From: Micromussa lordhowensis
Taxonomy: Eukaryota; Cnidaria; Anthozoa; Scleractinia; Lobophylliidae
Assembly (NCBI GenBank): GCA_964020085.1
Contig: OZ026601.1
Coordinates: 28,930,618-28,994,617 of the forward strand
DNA length: 64,000 nucleotides
Direction of reading: 5' to 3'
Shown: piece by piece, positions 48,615 to 56,132 of the stretch
Layout: each line of letters opens with the position of its first letter
How positions within the stretch are numbered: position 1 is the first letter of the stretch
Notes under the pieces: generated by a model
The model's input: the letters and a program-made list of their open reading frames with translations, nothing else
What the model was told of the DNA's origin: nothing
The model's database searches: none
Made by a program: the position numbers and the translations under genes

Positions 48615-49350
48615 TTACTCCTAAACCAAGTTTTTGTTTTGTATTAATAGTGTTTCTAGCCAGCCAATGACCCCACTGTCTCTCATTCCAGGGAATTGCA
48701 TCTAAAGCTTGGACCATTTTCTTGTCAGCCACATTTTTACATGATTTTACATTTACTCCCTTATCAGCACATACTGAGTAATCAACATCGTGTTGCATGG
48801 CTATAGCATCTGTCTTACCTGTTGGCTGATCATAGATTTCATAGATTTGGCCAGTATCACGATCGCATTTTACTTGTTTTTCTAAATCATTGTAAGGACC
48901 AGTATATTTGTGTCCTGGAAGAGTCCAACCAGCTTTCGGTTTAGGTAACTTACCTATTGCTTTATGAATATCGAGACCCCTTCCCCTTCCCCTTCCCCTT
49001 CCACTGATTTTTTTAGAAATATCATCAGCCAGAGAGTCAATTGCTCTATTCAAATACCTTTTACCAATGCCTTTAACTTTGTCTTTTACATAGTCAGATT
49101 TTATTGCTCGACTAGCTCCCCTTTTACCTAGGTTGTACAATCCTTTTGCACCAGCAGCCAACCCTTTGACAATTAGTTCATCAAAACCGCTTCCTTGCAT
49201 TTCCGCTTTAGATATAAAACGAAATTTTGTAATTCCACATTCAGCACAAATGCATCGCATTGCATTTCTACCATTTTTTGTAATTACAAAAGTTTCAGAA
49301 TTAGGTACACATTCTGTCCTTTTTCTTTGTCGAACGCAATAAGATAACAT
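48601..49350 (-). CDS. Phospholipase A2-like virion protein with N-terminal zinc ribbon (249 aa)
   Basis: The start at 49350 follows AATTAATAT. Residues 1-46 are a zinc-ribbon-like domain (YCVRQRK, Cys5, Cys14, Cys33, Cys35, Cys38, with NGRNAMRC), similar to small viral DUF5679-type domains. A basic amphipathic middle and a GRGRGRGRG stretch (117-125, from a GGAAGG-type hexamer repeat) follow. Residues 149-218 look like a parvovirus-type phospholipase A2: the Ca-loop-like YTGPYN (149-154), catalytic HD in MQHDVDYS (187-188), then Cys and an ADKKMVQALDAI helix. Parvoviral PLA2 acts in the virion to breach endosomal membranes during entry; a similar role here is inference. The reading frame is intact and ends in KKKR at an A10 run next to the broken integrase. 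Confidence 0.72.
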   Translation of the reverse strand: MLSYCVRQRKRTECVPNSETFVITKNGRNAMRCICAECGITKFRFISKAEMQGSGFDELIVKGLAAGAKGLYNLGKRGASRAIKSDYVKDKVKGIGKRYLNRAIDSLADDISKKISGRGRGRGRGLDIHKAIGKLPKPKAGWTLPGHKYTGPYNDLEKQVKCDRDTGQIYEIYDQPTGKTDAIAMQHDVDYSVCADKGVNVKSCKNVADKKMVQALDAIPWNERQWGHWLARNTINTKQKLGLGVKKKR

Positions 49351-49407
49351 ATATTAATTAATATTATAATAAATATATGTTAATCTATTGTTAACAAAGT
49401 TCCTTTA

Positions 49408-49644
49408 CTATAATATAGCTCCTATGAGGGGAATTCCCTTAAATGGACTGTTTTTACCCAGTAATAGCCCTTTTCCTTTTCTACCTCTTCCTACCGTACC
49501 TGACTTAACAAATTTAGTTTTTGTTATCCCACATTCTGCGCATTTACATTTCATCATGGCACGACCATTTCTTGTCTGTACAACCCTTTCTGAACCATGA
49601 ACGCACTCTGTCTGTTTTCGTTGTTTTACACAATAGCTTTTCAT
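49408..49644 (-). CDS. Small zinc-ribbon protein with hydrophobic C-terminus (78 aa)
   Basis: The first 46 residues copy the N-terminal ribbon of the neighbouring phospholipase-like protein: YCVKQRKQTEC, then NGRAMMKCKCAECGITK, with cysteines at the same positions (5, 14, 33, 35, 38). After a GRGRKGKG linker it ends in a short hydrophobic tail, LLLGKNSPFKGIPLIGAIL, quite unlike the enzyme domain of its neighbour. As I recall, a very similar tail ends a glycine-rich virion protein in related invertebrate Polintons, so the tail may be a transferable virion or membrane-interaction signal. The gene starts 35 bp from the divergent plus-strand ORF at 49680 and has AATATAG directly before its ATG. 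Confidence 0.7.
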   Translation of the reverse strand: MKSYCVKQRKQTECVHGSERVVQTRNGRAMMKCKCAECGITKTKFVKSGTVGRGRKGKGLLLGKNSPFKGIPLIGAIL

Positions 49645-49679
49645 CTATATTATAATTATTTTTTTTTTATTATTATATA
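49645..49679. promoter_or_regulatory. Divergent 35-bp AT-only intergenic promoter
   Basis: Between two start codons on opposite strands lie only 35 bp, nearly all A/T, with TATATAATGG at the plus-strand start and AATATAGATG at the minus-strand start. There is no room for separate conventional promoters plus leaders, so transcripts must begin near the start codons or inside the opposing gene. Confidence 0.5.
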
Positions 49680-49913
49680 ATGGAAGAAATTGAAATTGAC
49701 AATGAAATACGTAGAATAGAAGCGATGTATAAACATTACAAACTTCTTTATAGAAAAATTGCCTTTTTATGTTGTTCTGGAGAAACTAAAAGAGTGAGAA
49801 ATCTGAGAAATAGTTTGAAAAAAGATTTAAAAAAAATCCGACAAATCAAACAAATCCAACAAAATATAACTCCTTTCGCGCACCTGACGTTGCAGAAGTC
49901 CTCAAAGCAATAG
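49680..49913 (+). CDS. Small charged helical protein on the opposite strand (77 aa)
   Basis: This is the only plus-strand ORF within the minus-strand block that looks like a gene. It starts with ATG right after TATATA. It encodes MEEIEIDNEIRRIEAMYKHY and continues as a strongly charged, Lys/Arg/Gln-rich helix, perhaps a coiled coil, with a CCSG segment in the middle. Its last 12 bases overlap the 3' end of the protease gene tail to tail. No homologous family is recognised. The promoter-like motif, and the lack of any other gene in the span, favour a real gene. Confidence 0.5.
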   Translation: MEEIEIDNEIRRIEAMYKHYKLLYRKIAFLCCSGETKRVRNLRNSLKKDLKKIRQIKQIQQNITPFAHLTLQKSSKQ

Positions 49914-50333
49914 TTTAAAATAGTTTTCTATGAATTTTTCATTCTCTTCTGTGTCAAAGCTAAAAACTTGCAATAAATCGAAATAATCTACTCCTTTATG
50001 CATTTCATTCAAGAAATACAAGCAAAAATAGCCACAGGTTGTAGTATTGAGATTCTGTATTTGATCGTTTTGGTGTACTAAATTTAAGTTTTTCTCTTTT
50101 GCATGGTTTACCAACTCTTGAAAAGGTGGCATACCAAAAGAGTCAAAGTAATTTATTGTATCATCACGAACATAGGTTGTAACCCAATGACTACCACTCA
50201 TATAATGAGGTTCTAAATTATAAATAAAAAGCGCTAACTTATGATTATGAGGTACAGTCTGATCTCTGCTTAGGACATTTTTGATAGGTATCTTCAAGTA
50301 TTTACACCAATCTAAAAGATCAAAATTACTCAT
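49902..50333 (-). CDS. Adenain-like cysteine protease (maturation protease)
   Basis: The domain matches the adenovirus/Ulp1-like proteases that process capsid precursors in adenoviruses and Polintons. Counting from the ATG at 50333 (143 aa), the catalytic His lies in SGSHWVTTYV (H49), Asp in INYFDSFG (D64), the oxyanion Gln near 93 and the nucleophile Cys in TTTCGYFCLYFL (C100). I prefer this start because MSNFDLLDW is where the domain begins. The frame is open further upstream, to an ATG at 50456, but that part overlaps the preceding gene across an A16 run and reads as an out-of-frame copy of it. This is the only gene in the block without a TATATA box at its ATG, which would fit expression from the upstream gene's transcript. 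Confidence 0.85.
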   Translation of the reverse strand: MSNFDLLDWCKYLKIPIKNVLSRDQTVPHNHKLALFIYNLEPHYMSGSHWVTTYVRDDTINYFDSFGMPPFQELVNHAKEKNLNLVHQNDQIQNLNTTTCGYFCLYFLNEMHKGVDYFDLLQVFSFDTEENEKFIENYFKLLL

Positions 50334-50352
50334 TGGGATATCTTTATGGAAT

Positions 50353-51075
50353 TTAGGCTTTTTTACCTTTTTTTTTTTTTTTTCCTCCCCTGCCCCATGT
50401 CCCAATAAAAGGTGGTGGAGCCATAGGCATTCCCATACGAGGACCTCCTCCTCCATCCGATTTCCCCATTCTAGGACCCCCTCTTCCTTTTATACTTCCT
50501 CCTTTTAATGCATCAATAAGCATTGGAATACCAATACTAGCTATTAACGTTCCAATACCATTACCTACTTGTCGTTGTGTCAGTCGGAAAAGTAAGTCTT
50601 CTCCACCTTTATGAGCTCGGGCTAAATCTCCTATTTGTCCTTTAGTCAGTAGATTACCCAATTGAGCTAACATAAATAGTTTATTATTTGGTACTTGATA
50701 CATTTGTCCGCCACTAATTTTCTTAACTATTTGACTAGCACCTTCAGAAGCTAACCCTGCTAGAGCAGACAATCCTAGTGTTTTACCGATAGTTGGTGCT
50801 ACATTCTTTAATACTGGCAATATTGAGCTAAAGATACCAGACCCAGATTGACGCCTGATATTATACTTTGATATAGTAATTACCATTCCTCGATTAGCTG
50901 TTTTGGCCTTAGCGAGTCTCTTAACAGTATTCATTGGCACCATAAGAACATCGGAACCACTTAACGCATTTTTACTAAAGCGTAAACTTATTTCTTCTCT
51001 GTGTCTGTAAGCCTTAGTTAGTTTTCGTTTTTGCCCTTCAGAAAGTTTGACAGAAATTTGATGTAGTTCAGTCAT
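50353..51075 (-). CDS. Conserved Polinton virion-associated protein, glycine-rich C-terminus (240 aa)
   Basis: The product begins with a short conserved N-terminal region (VKLSEGQKRKLTKAYRHRE, then ISKYNIRRQSGSG), followed by a hydrophobic, small-residue segment at about 80-120 (SILPVLKNVAPTIGKTLGL...) and a second one near 170-190 (GTLIASIGIPMLIDALKGG). The tail is Gly/Pro-rich with PPPFIGTWG and ends in a lysine run encoded by A16. I recognise this layout as a common structural or membrane-interacting protein of invertebrate Polintons; its exact function is not established. The start abuts TATATA. The A16 tract (50368-50383) makes the true C-terminus uncertain, since one base of slippage would continue into the protease frame. 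Confidence 0.7.
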   Translation of the reverse strand: MTELHQISVKLSEGQKRKLTKAYRHREEISLRFSKNALSGSDVLMVPMNTVKRLAKAKTANRGMVITISKYNIRRQSGSGIFSSILPVLKNVAPTIGKTLGLSALAGLASEGASQIVKKISGGQMYQVPNNKLFMLAQLGNLLTKGQIGDLARAHKGGEDLLFRLTQRQVGNGIGTLIASIGIPMLIDALKGGSIKGRGGPRMGKSDGGGGPRMGMPMAPPPFIGTWGRGGKKKKKGKKA

Positions 51076-51141
51076 TATATATTATTTAGGGACTTTTTTA
51101 AATTCCTAAATAATATTTATTCTATGACTTTGGAATAGTTC

Positions 51142-51864
51142 TTATAAATCAGATCCAATAGATAGAACATCTTCTTCTTCATCATCTAAGATGAAGTTAT
51201 CGAAAATATCTTCTACTTCTCGATATGATACTTGCATTAATTTTGGTTTTAGAGTAGCTCCAAAAGTTCCTGTTGTAATTGAAAACCAGGAAGCAATAAA
51301 TTTCACTTTACTTTTTGGACCAATTTTTACTGAATCATATCCTAAATTTTCCCCATCCCATGTAAAAAATTTTGTAGCTATTCGATCATTTCTAAAAAAT
51401 AGTGAAAACTCCATCTTTGATGGGTAATCTTGATATACTCTTTCTTCATCAACAATTTTATACGGTTTTTTACAGATTCTTTTCCAAGAACCACCTTGAC
51501 CGTGTTCATCATATCCCGCTACAGCTTCTCTATGTATTTTTTTATTGTTCTTTAAAGAATATAAATAATCAATAAAAAATTCGTCTAATTCTTTGGCTTT
51601 TTCTAGATATTCCCCATCACAATTAATTTGCATGCTAGTACCTTGGTAATTACCATCTTTATCATAGTTTTCTTTTAAACCGAACGGAGTATATCCTTTA
51701 TATTTAACAAATAATGTCCTTCCATTGTATAATATTCCAATCTGTGTTCCATTGTGCTTATTTGGCTTTGGTTTTCGAAAAGTTATCTTTGAAGTGTCAA
51801 TATGGAGAAAATCGACTATTTCTTCTTTGTTCTGACTTTCGTTCTGACTCTCTTTAACTCTCAT
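51142..51864 (-). CDS. Conserved 240-aa protein, possibly ssDNA-binding or DUF5871-like
   Basis: A soluble, mixed alpha/beta sequence with no membrane segment. It has a charged N-terminus, a beta-rich first half (GTQIGILYNGRTLFVKYKGY), a central HREAVAGYDEHGQGGSW segment, and a conserved-looking end, KFIASWFSITTGTFGATLKPK, followed by an acidic tail (DDEEEDVLSIGSDL). The W-x-TFGxxxKPxxMQV pattern recalls DUF5871-type proteins of large DNA viruses. An acidic tail after a beta-rich body is also typical of single-stranded DNA-binding proteins, so a replication role is a reasonable guess only. It sits between the glycine-rich protein and the major capsid protein, with TATATATG at the start. Confidence 0.55.
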   Translation of the reverse strand: MRVKESQNESQNKEEIVDFLHIDTSKITFRKPKPNKHNGTQIGILYNGRTLFVKYKGYTPFGLKENYDKDGNYQGTSMQINCDGEYLEKAKELDEFFIDYLYSLKNNKKIHREAVAGYDEHGQGGSWKRICKKPYKIVDEERVYQDYPSKMEFSLFFRNDRIATKFFTWDGENLGYDSVKIGPKSKVKFIASWFSITTGTFGATLKPKLMQVSYREVEDIFDNFILDDEEEDVLSIGSDL

Positions 51865-51902
51865 ATATATTATATTAAAATATTTTTTCTAAGTATTTTT
51901 TT

Positions 51903-53147
51903 TTAGACAATAACTAATTGATCTCCCACTTTATCAACAACAACATCTTCTTCATAGAGAACAATTGCATGCACTCGGAAATCAGCAGCTGCTGCTTGTG
52001 AGAGGCGAAATCTTACGTTAAGTTGCTTTGGATCTCTGCTTACCTGTTCTGTTTGATAAGTCAGGTCAAAATATAACATTGGGTAAAGACTCGAAAAATT
52101 AGTGATATTGAGCTGAGTACCTGTATTATAATCATTCTTTTTCCATGAATAATTCATTAAATCATAATAGATTCTTGTTTTACTTTCTGAATCATATTCA
52201 AGTTCTGGATAGAAGACACCATTACCATATTCAAGACGACATGTGCTAAGATGACTATTATTATTGGCTGCGTTCAGTTTAAAAGTATCAAAAATATAAG
52301 GATTTGCTGACATATCATTGGTCTTAAGTCTCTGGAAGTAGAGGAAAACATGCTGTACTTTATCAATACTAGCTGAGATTCTGAAATCACCACTGTTTCT
52401 AGTAGTATCTGAACTTTGGTACATTTCTTTGAGGTATTTCCATTTACTGGGTTTTTGGTATTCACTGATGAATTTAGACATAAGAGCATCTTTTGGTTCT
52501 AGTCGGGGTACCCATAGATAAAAACGATCAATTACTAATCTCAATGTATCAACTGCCCCATATAATAGTTCAGCGTCCGGCGTCAGTTCTATTTCAAATT
52601 GGAGATCCATTGGAGGTAACAATCGTCCTTCTAATTCTTCGAAAAAAGAATACCTATTTAATGGAATACTTGTATTAACATGAGCTCTGTTAGCTGTTAA
52701 TAAACGCCTACTTTCCAAACCTGTGTTTGTATCATCTGAAGTGGCATCTGTATCTAAATACCATAAACTATTTTTGGCTGTACTACGCCCAAAATCATCT
52801 GAATATTCTAAAAGATTTTTTGCAAAAGTTACAAGATGAAGATTATCAGTGTCATAGACGATTTTTCCTGCACTCTTTATTACCATATGCTTAATTAATG
52901 AATGCGATCCATTAATAATTGTTGTTCTGGCGTCTGCATTGTCTCCACCATTTGCTCGAAGGTCTAATCTGAATCGCACTTCAAAAAAGGCGTTAAACCA
53001 ATCAAGCATAATACCCCGATCAGTAACATGAAATTTGTATCCTTTCTTATTTTGCTCTTGAGTATTGGCAGGAGCTCTTATAGCATCTTGAAGACGAAAT
53101 TGCACTAGTTCGTTTCTCTGTACGTACTCTGGTGATCTAAATGCCAT
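51903..53147 (-). CDS. Double jelly-roll major capsid protein (hexon-like)
   Basis: At 414 residues this forms the icosahedral capsid shell. It is beta-rich throughout, with the layout I know from Polinton capsid proteins: an N-terminal arm (MAFRSPEYVQRNELVQF), a first jelly-roll with DWFNAFFEVRFRL and a LLPPMDLQFEIEL strand at the end of a loop, RLVIDRFYLWVPRL, then a second jelly-roll (VQHVFLYFQ, FDTFKLN, YGNGVFYPELEY, LYPMLYFDLTYQ) and a final VHAIVLYEEDVVVD strand. It is somewhat shorter than many double jelly-roll proteins but shows no internal break. The ATG follows AAATATATA. It lies next to the small basic protein and the penton-like gene, as expected of a late morphogenesis cluster. 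Confidence 0.85.
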   Translation of the reverse strand: MAFRSPEYVQRNELVQFRLQDAIRAPANTQEQNKKGYKFHVTDRGIMLDWFNAFFEVRFRLDLRANGGDNADARTTIINGSHSLIKHMVIKSAGKIVYDTDNLHLVTFAKNLLEYSDDFGRSTAKNSLWYLDTDATSDDTNTGLESRRLLTANRAHVNTSIPLNRYSFFEELEGRLLPPMDLQFEIELTPDAELLYGAVDTLRLVIDRFYLWVPRLEPKDALMSKFISEYQKPSKWKYLKEMYQSSDTTRNSGDFRISASIDKVQHVFLYFQRLKTNDMSANPYIFDTFKLNAANNNSHLSTCRLEYGNGVFYPELEYDSESKTRIYYDLMNYSWKKNDYNTGTQLNITNFSSLYPMLYFDLTYQTEQVSRDPKQLNVRFRLSQAAAADFRVHAIVLYEEDVVVDKVGDQLVIV

Positions 53148-53179
53148 TATATATTTTTTATCAGATTTTTTTTTTTTCT

Positions 53180-53560
53180 TTAAGAGCGTGCTATTAGATT
53201 ATTAATCAGTGTATAAACTTCCTCCTGCGTTTTTGGTTTTGCTCTACCTGGCTTTGACTTTGTTGACTTTGTTGACTTTGTCGCTTTTTTAGACCCTGAG
53301 GATAGCCTTTTTCGGATAAGCTCACCAGATCGCTCTATAACTTTATCAGCAGCCTTTTTACCAACTCGTTCTCCCGCATGAGCGACACCAGCTTGTATTG
53401 CTTTTTTAGCAAATGGTTTTAAAACCTGTCCAGTTAAAGCACTAGCTACCTTTTTTAGTGGTTTCATAAGATTATCCACTATAATTCCATTGCCACGGTG
53501 TTTGTAGACATATCGTCCCATTCTTGGGTGATAAATCTTTTTGAACTCTCTTGACTTCAT
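53180..53560 (-). CDS. Small basic virion/core-like protein (126 aa)
   Basis: Strongly basic (Lys/Arg-rich), with an Ala/Gly/Val-rich amphipathic middle (GERVGKKAADKVIERSGELI) and a Ser/Thr/Lys tail containing TKSTKSTKSK from a short internal repeat (GACTTTGTT on the plus strand). It lies between the major and minor capsid genes. It could condense DNA in the virion, like adenovirus core proteins, or act as a membrane-active capsid-associated peptide. Members with this profile are common in Polintons, but the name varies and the function is unproven. The ATG overlaps TATATATG. Confidence 0.65.
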   Translation of the reverse strand: MKSREFKKIYHPRMGRYVYKHRGNGIIVDNLMKPLKKVASALTGQVLKPFAKKAIQAGVAHAGERVGKKAADKVIERSGELIRKRLSSGSKKATKSTKSTKSKPGRAKPKTQEEVYTLINNLIARS

Positions 53561-53566
53561 ATATAA

Positions 53567-54334
53567 TTAAAATGGAACTTTTTTTAAGATTAATGAAAAT
53601 GCAGTGTCAGCATGATTTAAATAGACTGGTCTTCTTAAGCCATCAGTTACATAGATTCGAACGCTTGAAACTCTTGTTTTATTGATAGGATTGTATATAA
53701 CACGACGCGGTTCAAGGGTAAAATTGTAAGAAGGTCTCAGCGTTCCTGTACCAAAACTAAAAACAATATCTGATTCTCTCCCATCTACTAATGAATCAGA
53801 GACTAAATCACAATGAATATTTAAGACATCTGTATCTTCTGATAGGTTAGGTACTTTGGGGCTAACGTTTCTCTCATCTCTTAAGATCACCTTATCGAAT
53901 CCTATTAGTTTACCAAAATTAGATTTACGCAGGTCAAGCTGATAGTTAGCGTCTAAAGTCACTAAGACTCTAAAAGTTGGTTCATCAAAAGTCACCGTAA
54001 TTGGAAATTCTTCATCACCATCACCGCGGACTGTTTTAGTCTTTTCCTTAATGTAATTATCAATATCAGTGTAATCCCAAACTCCTTTTGGAAAATCAAT
54101 ATCTGTAAATGTTTTCCCACCGTCTTTACTGTAAGCTTTCTTTTGATTGCTATAACCAGAATTTATATTTGTCCATGTAAAAGCCATTGAAATAATTTTA
54201 TTAAAACCAATATACCAAATCCCATCACTGTGTTCATAGTCCAGCGTTCTAGAAAACCTTGTAGTAAAATCACCAGGTCGATTACCAGGTTCATCTTTAA
54301 CTGCAAAACTGCTTAATGAGATTTCTCTCTCCAT
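53567..54334 (-). CDS. Penton-like minor capsid protein (single jelly-roll)
   Basis: This 255-residue, beta-rich protein fits the Polinton minor capsid (penton) protein that closes the fivefold vertices. Visible features are the start MEREISLSSF, an FTTRFSRTLDY strand, DGIWYIGFNKI followed by MAFTWTNINSGYSN, a VWDYTDIDNYIKEK segment, then KLIGFDKVI and a late NFTLEPRRVIYNPIN strand before a SSVRIYVTDGLRRPVYLN ending. It starts after TTAGTATATGG and is immediately followed by the basic protein gene, only 6 bp away. No break was found. Confidence 0.8.
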   Translation of the reverse strand: MEREISLSSFAVKDEPGNRPGDFTTRFSRTLDYEHSDGIWYIGFNKIISMAFTWTNINSGYSNQKKAYSKDGGKTFTDIDFPKGVWDYTDIDNYIKEKTKTVRGDGDEEFPITVTFDEPTFRVLVTLDANYQLDLRKSNFGKLIGFDKVILRDERNVSPKVPNLSEDTDVLNIHCDLVSDSLVDGRESDIVFSFGTGTLRPSYNFTLEPRRVIYNPINKTRVSSVRIYVTDGLRRPVYLNHADTAFSLILKKVPF

Positions 54335-54384
54335 ATACTAATGTAAATAATATTTACTAAACCCCGAAATATTTTTTGATAATG

Positions 54385-55425
54385 CTAAATAGCAAAATAT
54401 TTTTTGACTAACTTTTGATATTGCGACTTATTGATTGATTTTGTTCTTAATAGAGTGTCTAAGATAGTTTGACCCATATTTCTCATCTTGACACTTGTAT
54501 TGCCTGCTTCCATTTCGCCAATAATTAGTGTTAATTTCTTTAGTAATTCTTGAGCATCATTATAGAAATAGACACCACTTCCCCTCTTGACACCACTTCC
54601 CTTTGTACTTTTCTTTTTCTGTACTTTTAGATAGTCTCTATATTCTTGAATAGGTTTTAGTCTACTATCTGCAAATTTATGAGCCATATCCTTTTCTCGC
54701 TCTAGCTTTTCTATTACATCTTTTGGCAATCCTTTTTTTATGGCTTGTTTTAGTCTATTAGTTGTATTTGTCTTAAATTTACTTGTAATACTGCTTATTT
54801 CAGAATTTCCTCTTTTTATGTTACTCTCGAGATATTTACTACGTTTAACTGGTGTCATTTCTGTTTGGGATAATCTCATTTCAACATCATCATAATTAGG
54901 AAGATTTGCACTATCTAAAATCCTATTAATATCTCCTCTATCTAAATCTTCATCATCATCATCATCATCAGGTGGTGCTTCAATTGCTAAAGGTCCTTCT
55001 TCCACAAAAGAATATTCTGGTGGTAAAGATTCATCTCCTCCTAGATTCCAAAAACTAGGATCCATTTCATATTTTGGTGGCGCGCCTTTAGGTATTATTT
55101 GTTTTTCTGCCTGGGGCGCTACGTAATCTTGGAGATCTAATAATCCTTCTACATCCATATCTTCATATGGATCTACTTCTGGTGCATAATCAATTTCATC
55201 TGGTTTACCCGCTGGGGCAGGACGTATTCTCATTTGCGGTCTATTCTTAGGCTTTTGTGCCTTTAACCCATCTATGATTTCATCTAGTCTAAATGATTTT
55301 GTTATCCGCTGGTCTGAAGTCTTACTCTTTATCTTCTCTTCAGTGATCTCATCATAAAGCTGATTCTTCATCCTTCCAGTCTCAGTCCGTTTCTGAGCTA
55401 ATCGTTTCCAATTTGAGAGACTCAT
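54385..55425 (-). CDS. Conserved Polinton virion protein with two PPxY motifs (346 aa)
   Basis: An N-terminal basic helix (SNWKRLAQKRTETGRMKNQL) is followed by a long disordered, proline- and acid-rich middle with PPKY (116-119), PPEY (135-138) and a D6 run (153-158). A charged coiled-coil-like region (210-275) and a compact conserved end (GSGVYFYND...LLKKLTLIIGEMEAGN, then ILDTLLR) complete it. The C-terminal block is one I associate with a recurrent Polinton virion protein of unknown role. PPxY motifs recruit Nedd4-type WW-domain ubiquitin ligases in several animal viruses, including adenovirus protein VI, so a host-trafficking role is plausible. It begins after AAATATTATATG and is divergent from the ATPase. 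Confidence 0.7.
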   Translation of the reverse strand: MSLSNWKRLAQKRTETGRMKNQLYDEITEEKIKSKTSDQRITKSFRLDEIIDGLKAQKPKNRPQMRIRPAPAGKPDEIDYAPEVDPYEDMDVEGLLDLQDYVAPQAEKQIIPKGAPPKYEMDPSFWNLGGDESLPPEYSFVEEGPLAIEAPPDDDDDDEDLDRGDINRILDSANLPNYDDVEMRLSQTEMTPVKRSKYLESNIKRGNSEISSITSKFKTNTTNRLKQAIKKGLPKDVIEKLEREKDMAHKFADSRLKPIQEYRDYLKVQKKKSTKGSGVKRGSGVYFYNDAQELLKKLTLIIGEMEAGNTSVKMRNMGQTILDTLLRTKSINKSQYQKLVKKYFAI

Positions 55426-55495
55426 ATAATATTTATATTTTTTATATTATGCGAAATAATATGCGATATTTATTTAAAAAATATTAATTATATAG
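55426..55495. promoter_or_regulatory. Divergent AT-rich promoter region between virion protein and ATPase genes
   Basis: These 70 bp separate two start codons that point away from each other and mark the strand switch of the element. Both ATGs abut TATA-like boxes (AATATTATATG on the minus strand; AATTATATAGATG on the plus strand). No other landmark is seen. Confidence 0.5.
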
Positions 55496-56131
55496 ATGAA
55501 AATTCCTAATTATGATTCAGCTTCTAATAATGACCGCAATTTCAAACGACTGCTACCTTATATGCCTTCAGACACTTTTCGAATGTTAATTTGTGGACCA
55601 AGCGGTTGTGGTAAAACTAACGTTCTTATGCATATGCTTTATAATCTACTCTACTATGATAAGATTTACTTGTTTTCTAAAAATCTCGAGCAACCGAAGT
55701 ACAGACAACTATTAGAAACATTTCGACCCATTTCAGAAGAGGTTGGTTATGATGTCATAGAAGAGAGTAATGGTGATGTCATTCCTCTGGAAAGCCTAGA
55801 CCACGATAATCAAAAAATAGTTATCTTTGATGACTTTGCTTGTGAACGAAACCAAAAACCTCTCATTGAATATTTTATTGGTGGCCGTCATAAAAATTGC
55901 AGTGTAATCTATTTAAGTCAATCTTATTATCTCACTCCCAAAGACATCAGGTTGAATTGCTCTCATTTTTGTATTTTTGACTCTCCAAGTAATGCAGAGA
56001 CAGCAAGAATGTGTAAAGAAGTCAATGTACCTAAGAAGCGATTCGAGAGTGCGACTAGTGAGCCTTATAGTTTTGCGTACATTGATAAGACTAAAAAGAC
56101 AATTAGAAAAAATTTCAATGAAAATATATAG
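55496..56131 (+). CDS. A32/FtsK-HerA-type genome packaging ATPase
   Basis: This motor drives DNA into the preformed capsid. The 211-residue protein has Walker A GPSGCGKT (34-41), Walker B IVIFDD (107-112) followed by FACERNQ, and a VIYLSQSYYLTPKDIR sensor segment around residues 137-152, all typical of the A32-like packaging ATPases shared by Polintons, virophages and nucleocytoplasmic large DNA viruses. The length is normal for the Polinton form and the frame is intact. It opens the plus-strand gene block, with TATATAG directly before its ATG, and the next small ORF begins one base after its stop codon. Confidence 0.93.
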   Translation: MKIPNYDSASNNDRNFKRLLPYMPSDTFRMLICGPSGCGKTNVLMHMLYNLLYYDKIYLFSKNLEQPKYRQLLETFRPISEEVGYDVIEESNGDVIPLESLDHDNQKIVIFDDFACERNQKPLIEYFIGGRHKNCSVIYLSQSYYLTPKDIRLNCSHFCIFDSPSNAETARMCKEVNVPKKRFESATSEPYSFAYIDKTKKTIRKNFNENI

Positions 56132-56132
56132 G

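Noticed and set aside
49133..49600. Two plus-strand frames of about 70 aa
   Set aside because: They are antisense to the two zinc-ribbon genes; the minus-strand products share recognisable paralogous domains.
50334..50456. N-terminal extension of the protease to the upstream ATG at 50456
   Set aside because: It overlaps the glycine-rich protein out of frame, and the protease domain begins at 50333. It is kept only as a possible slippage product.
52274..52678. Short frames inside the major capsid gene on both strands
   Set aside because: They are shadows of the capsid protein frame.
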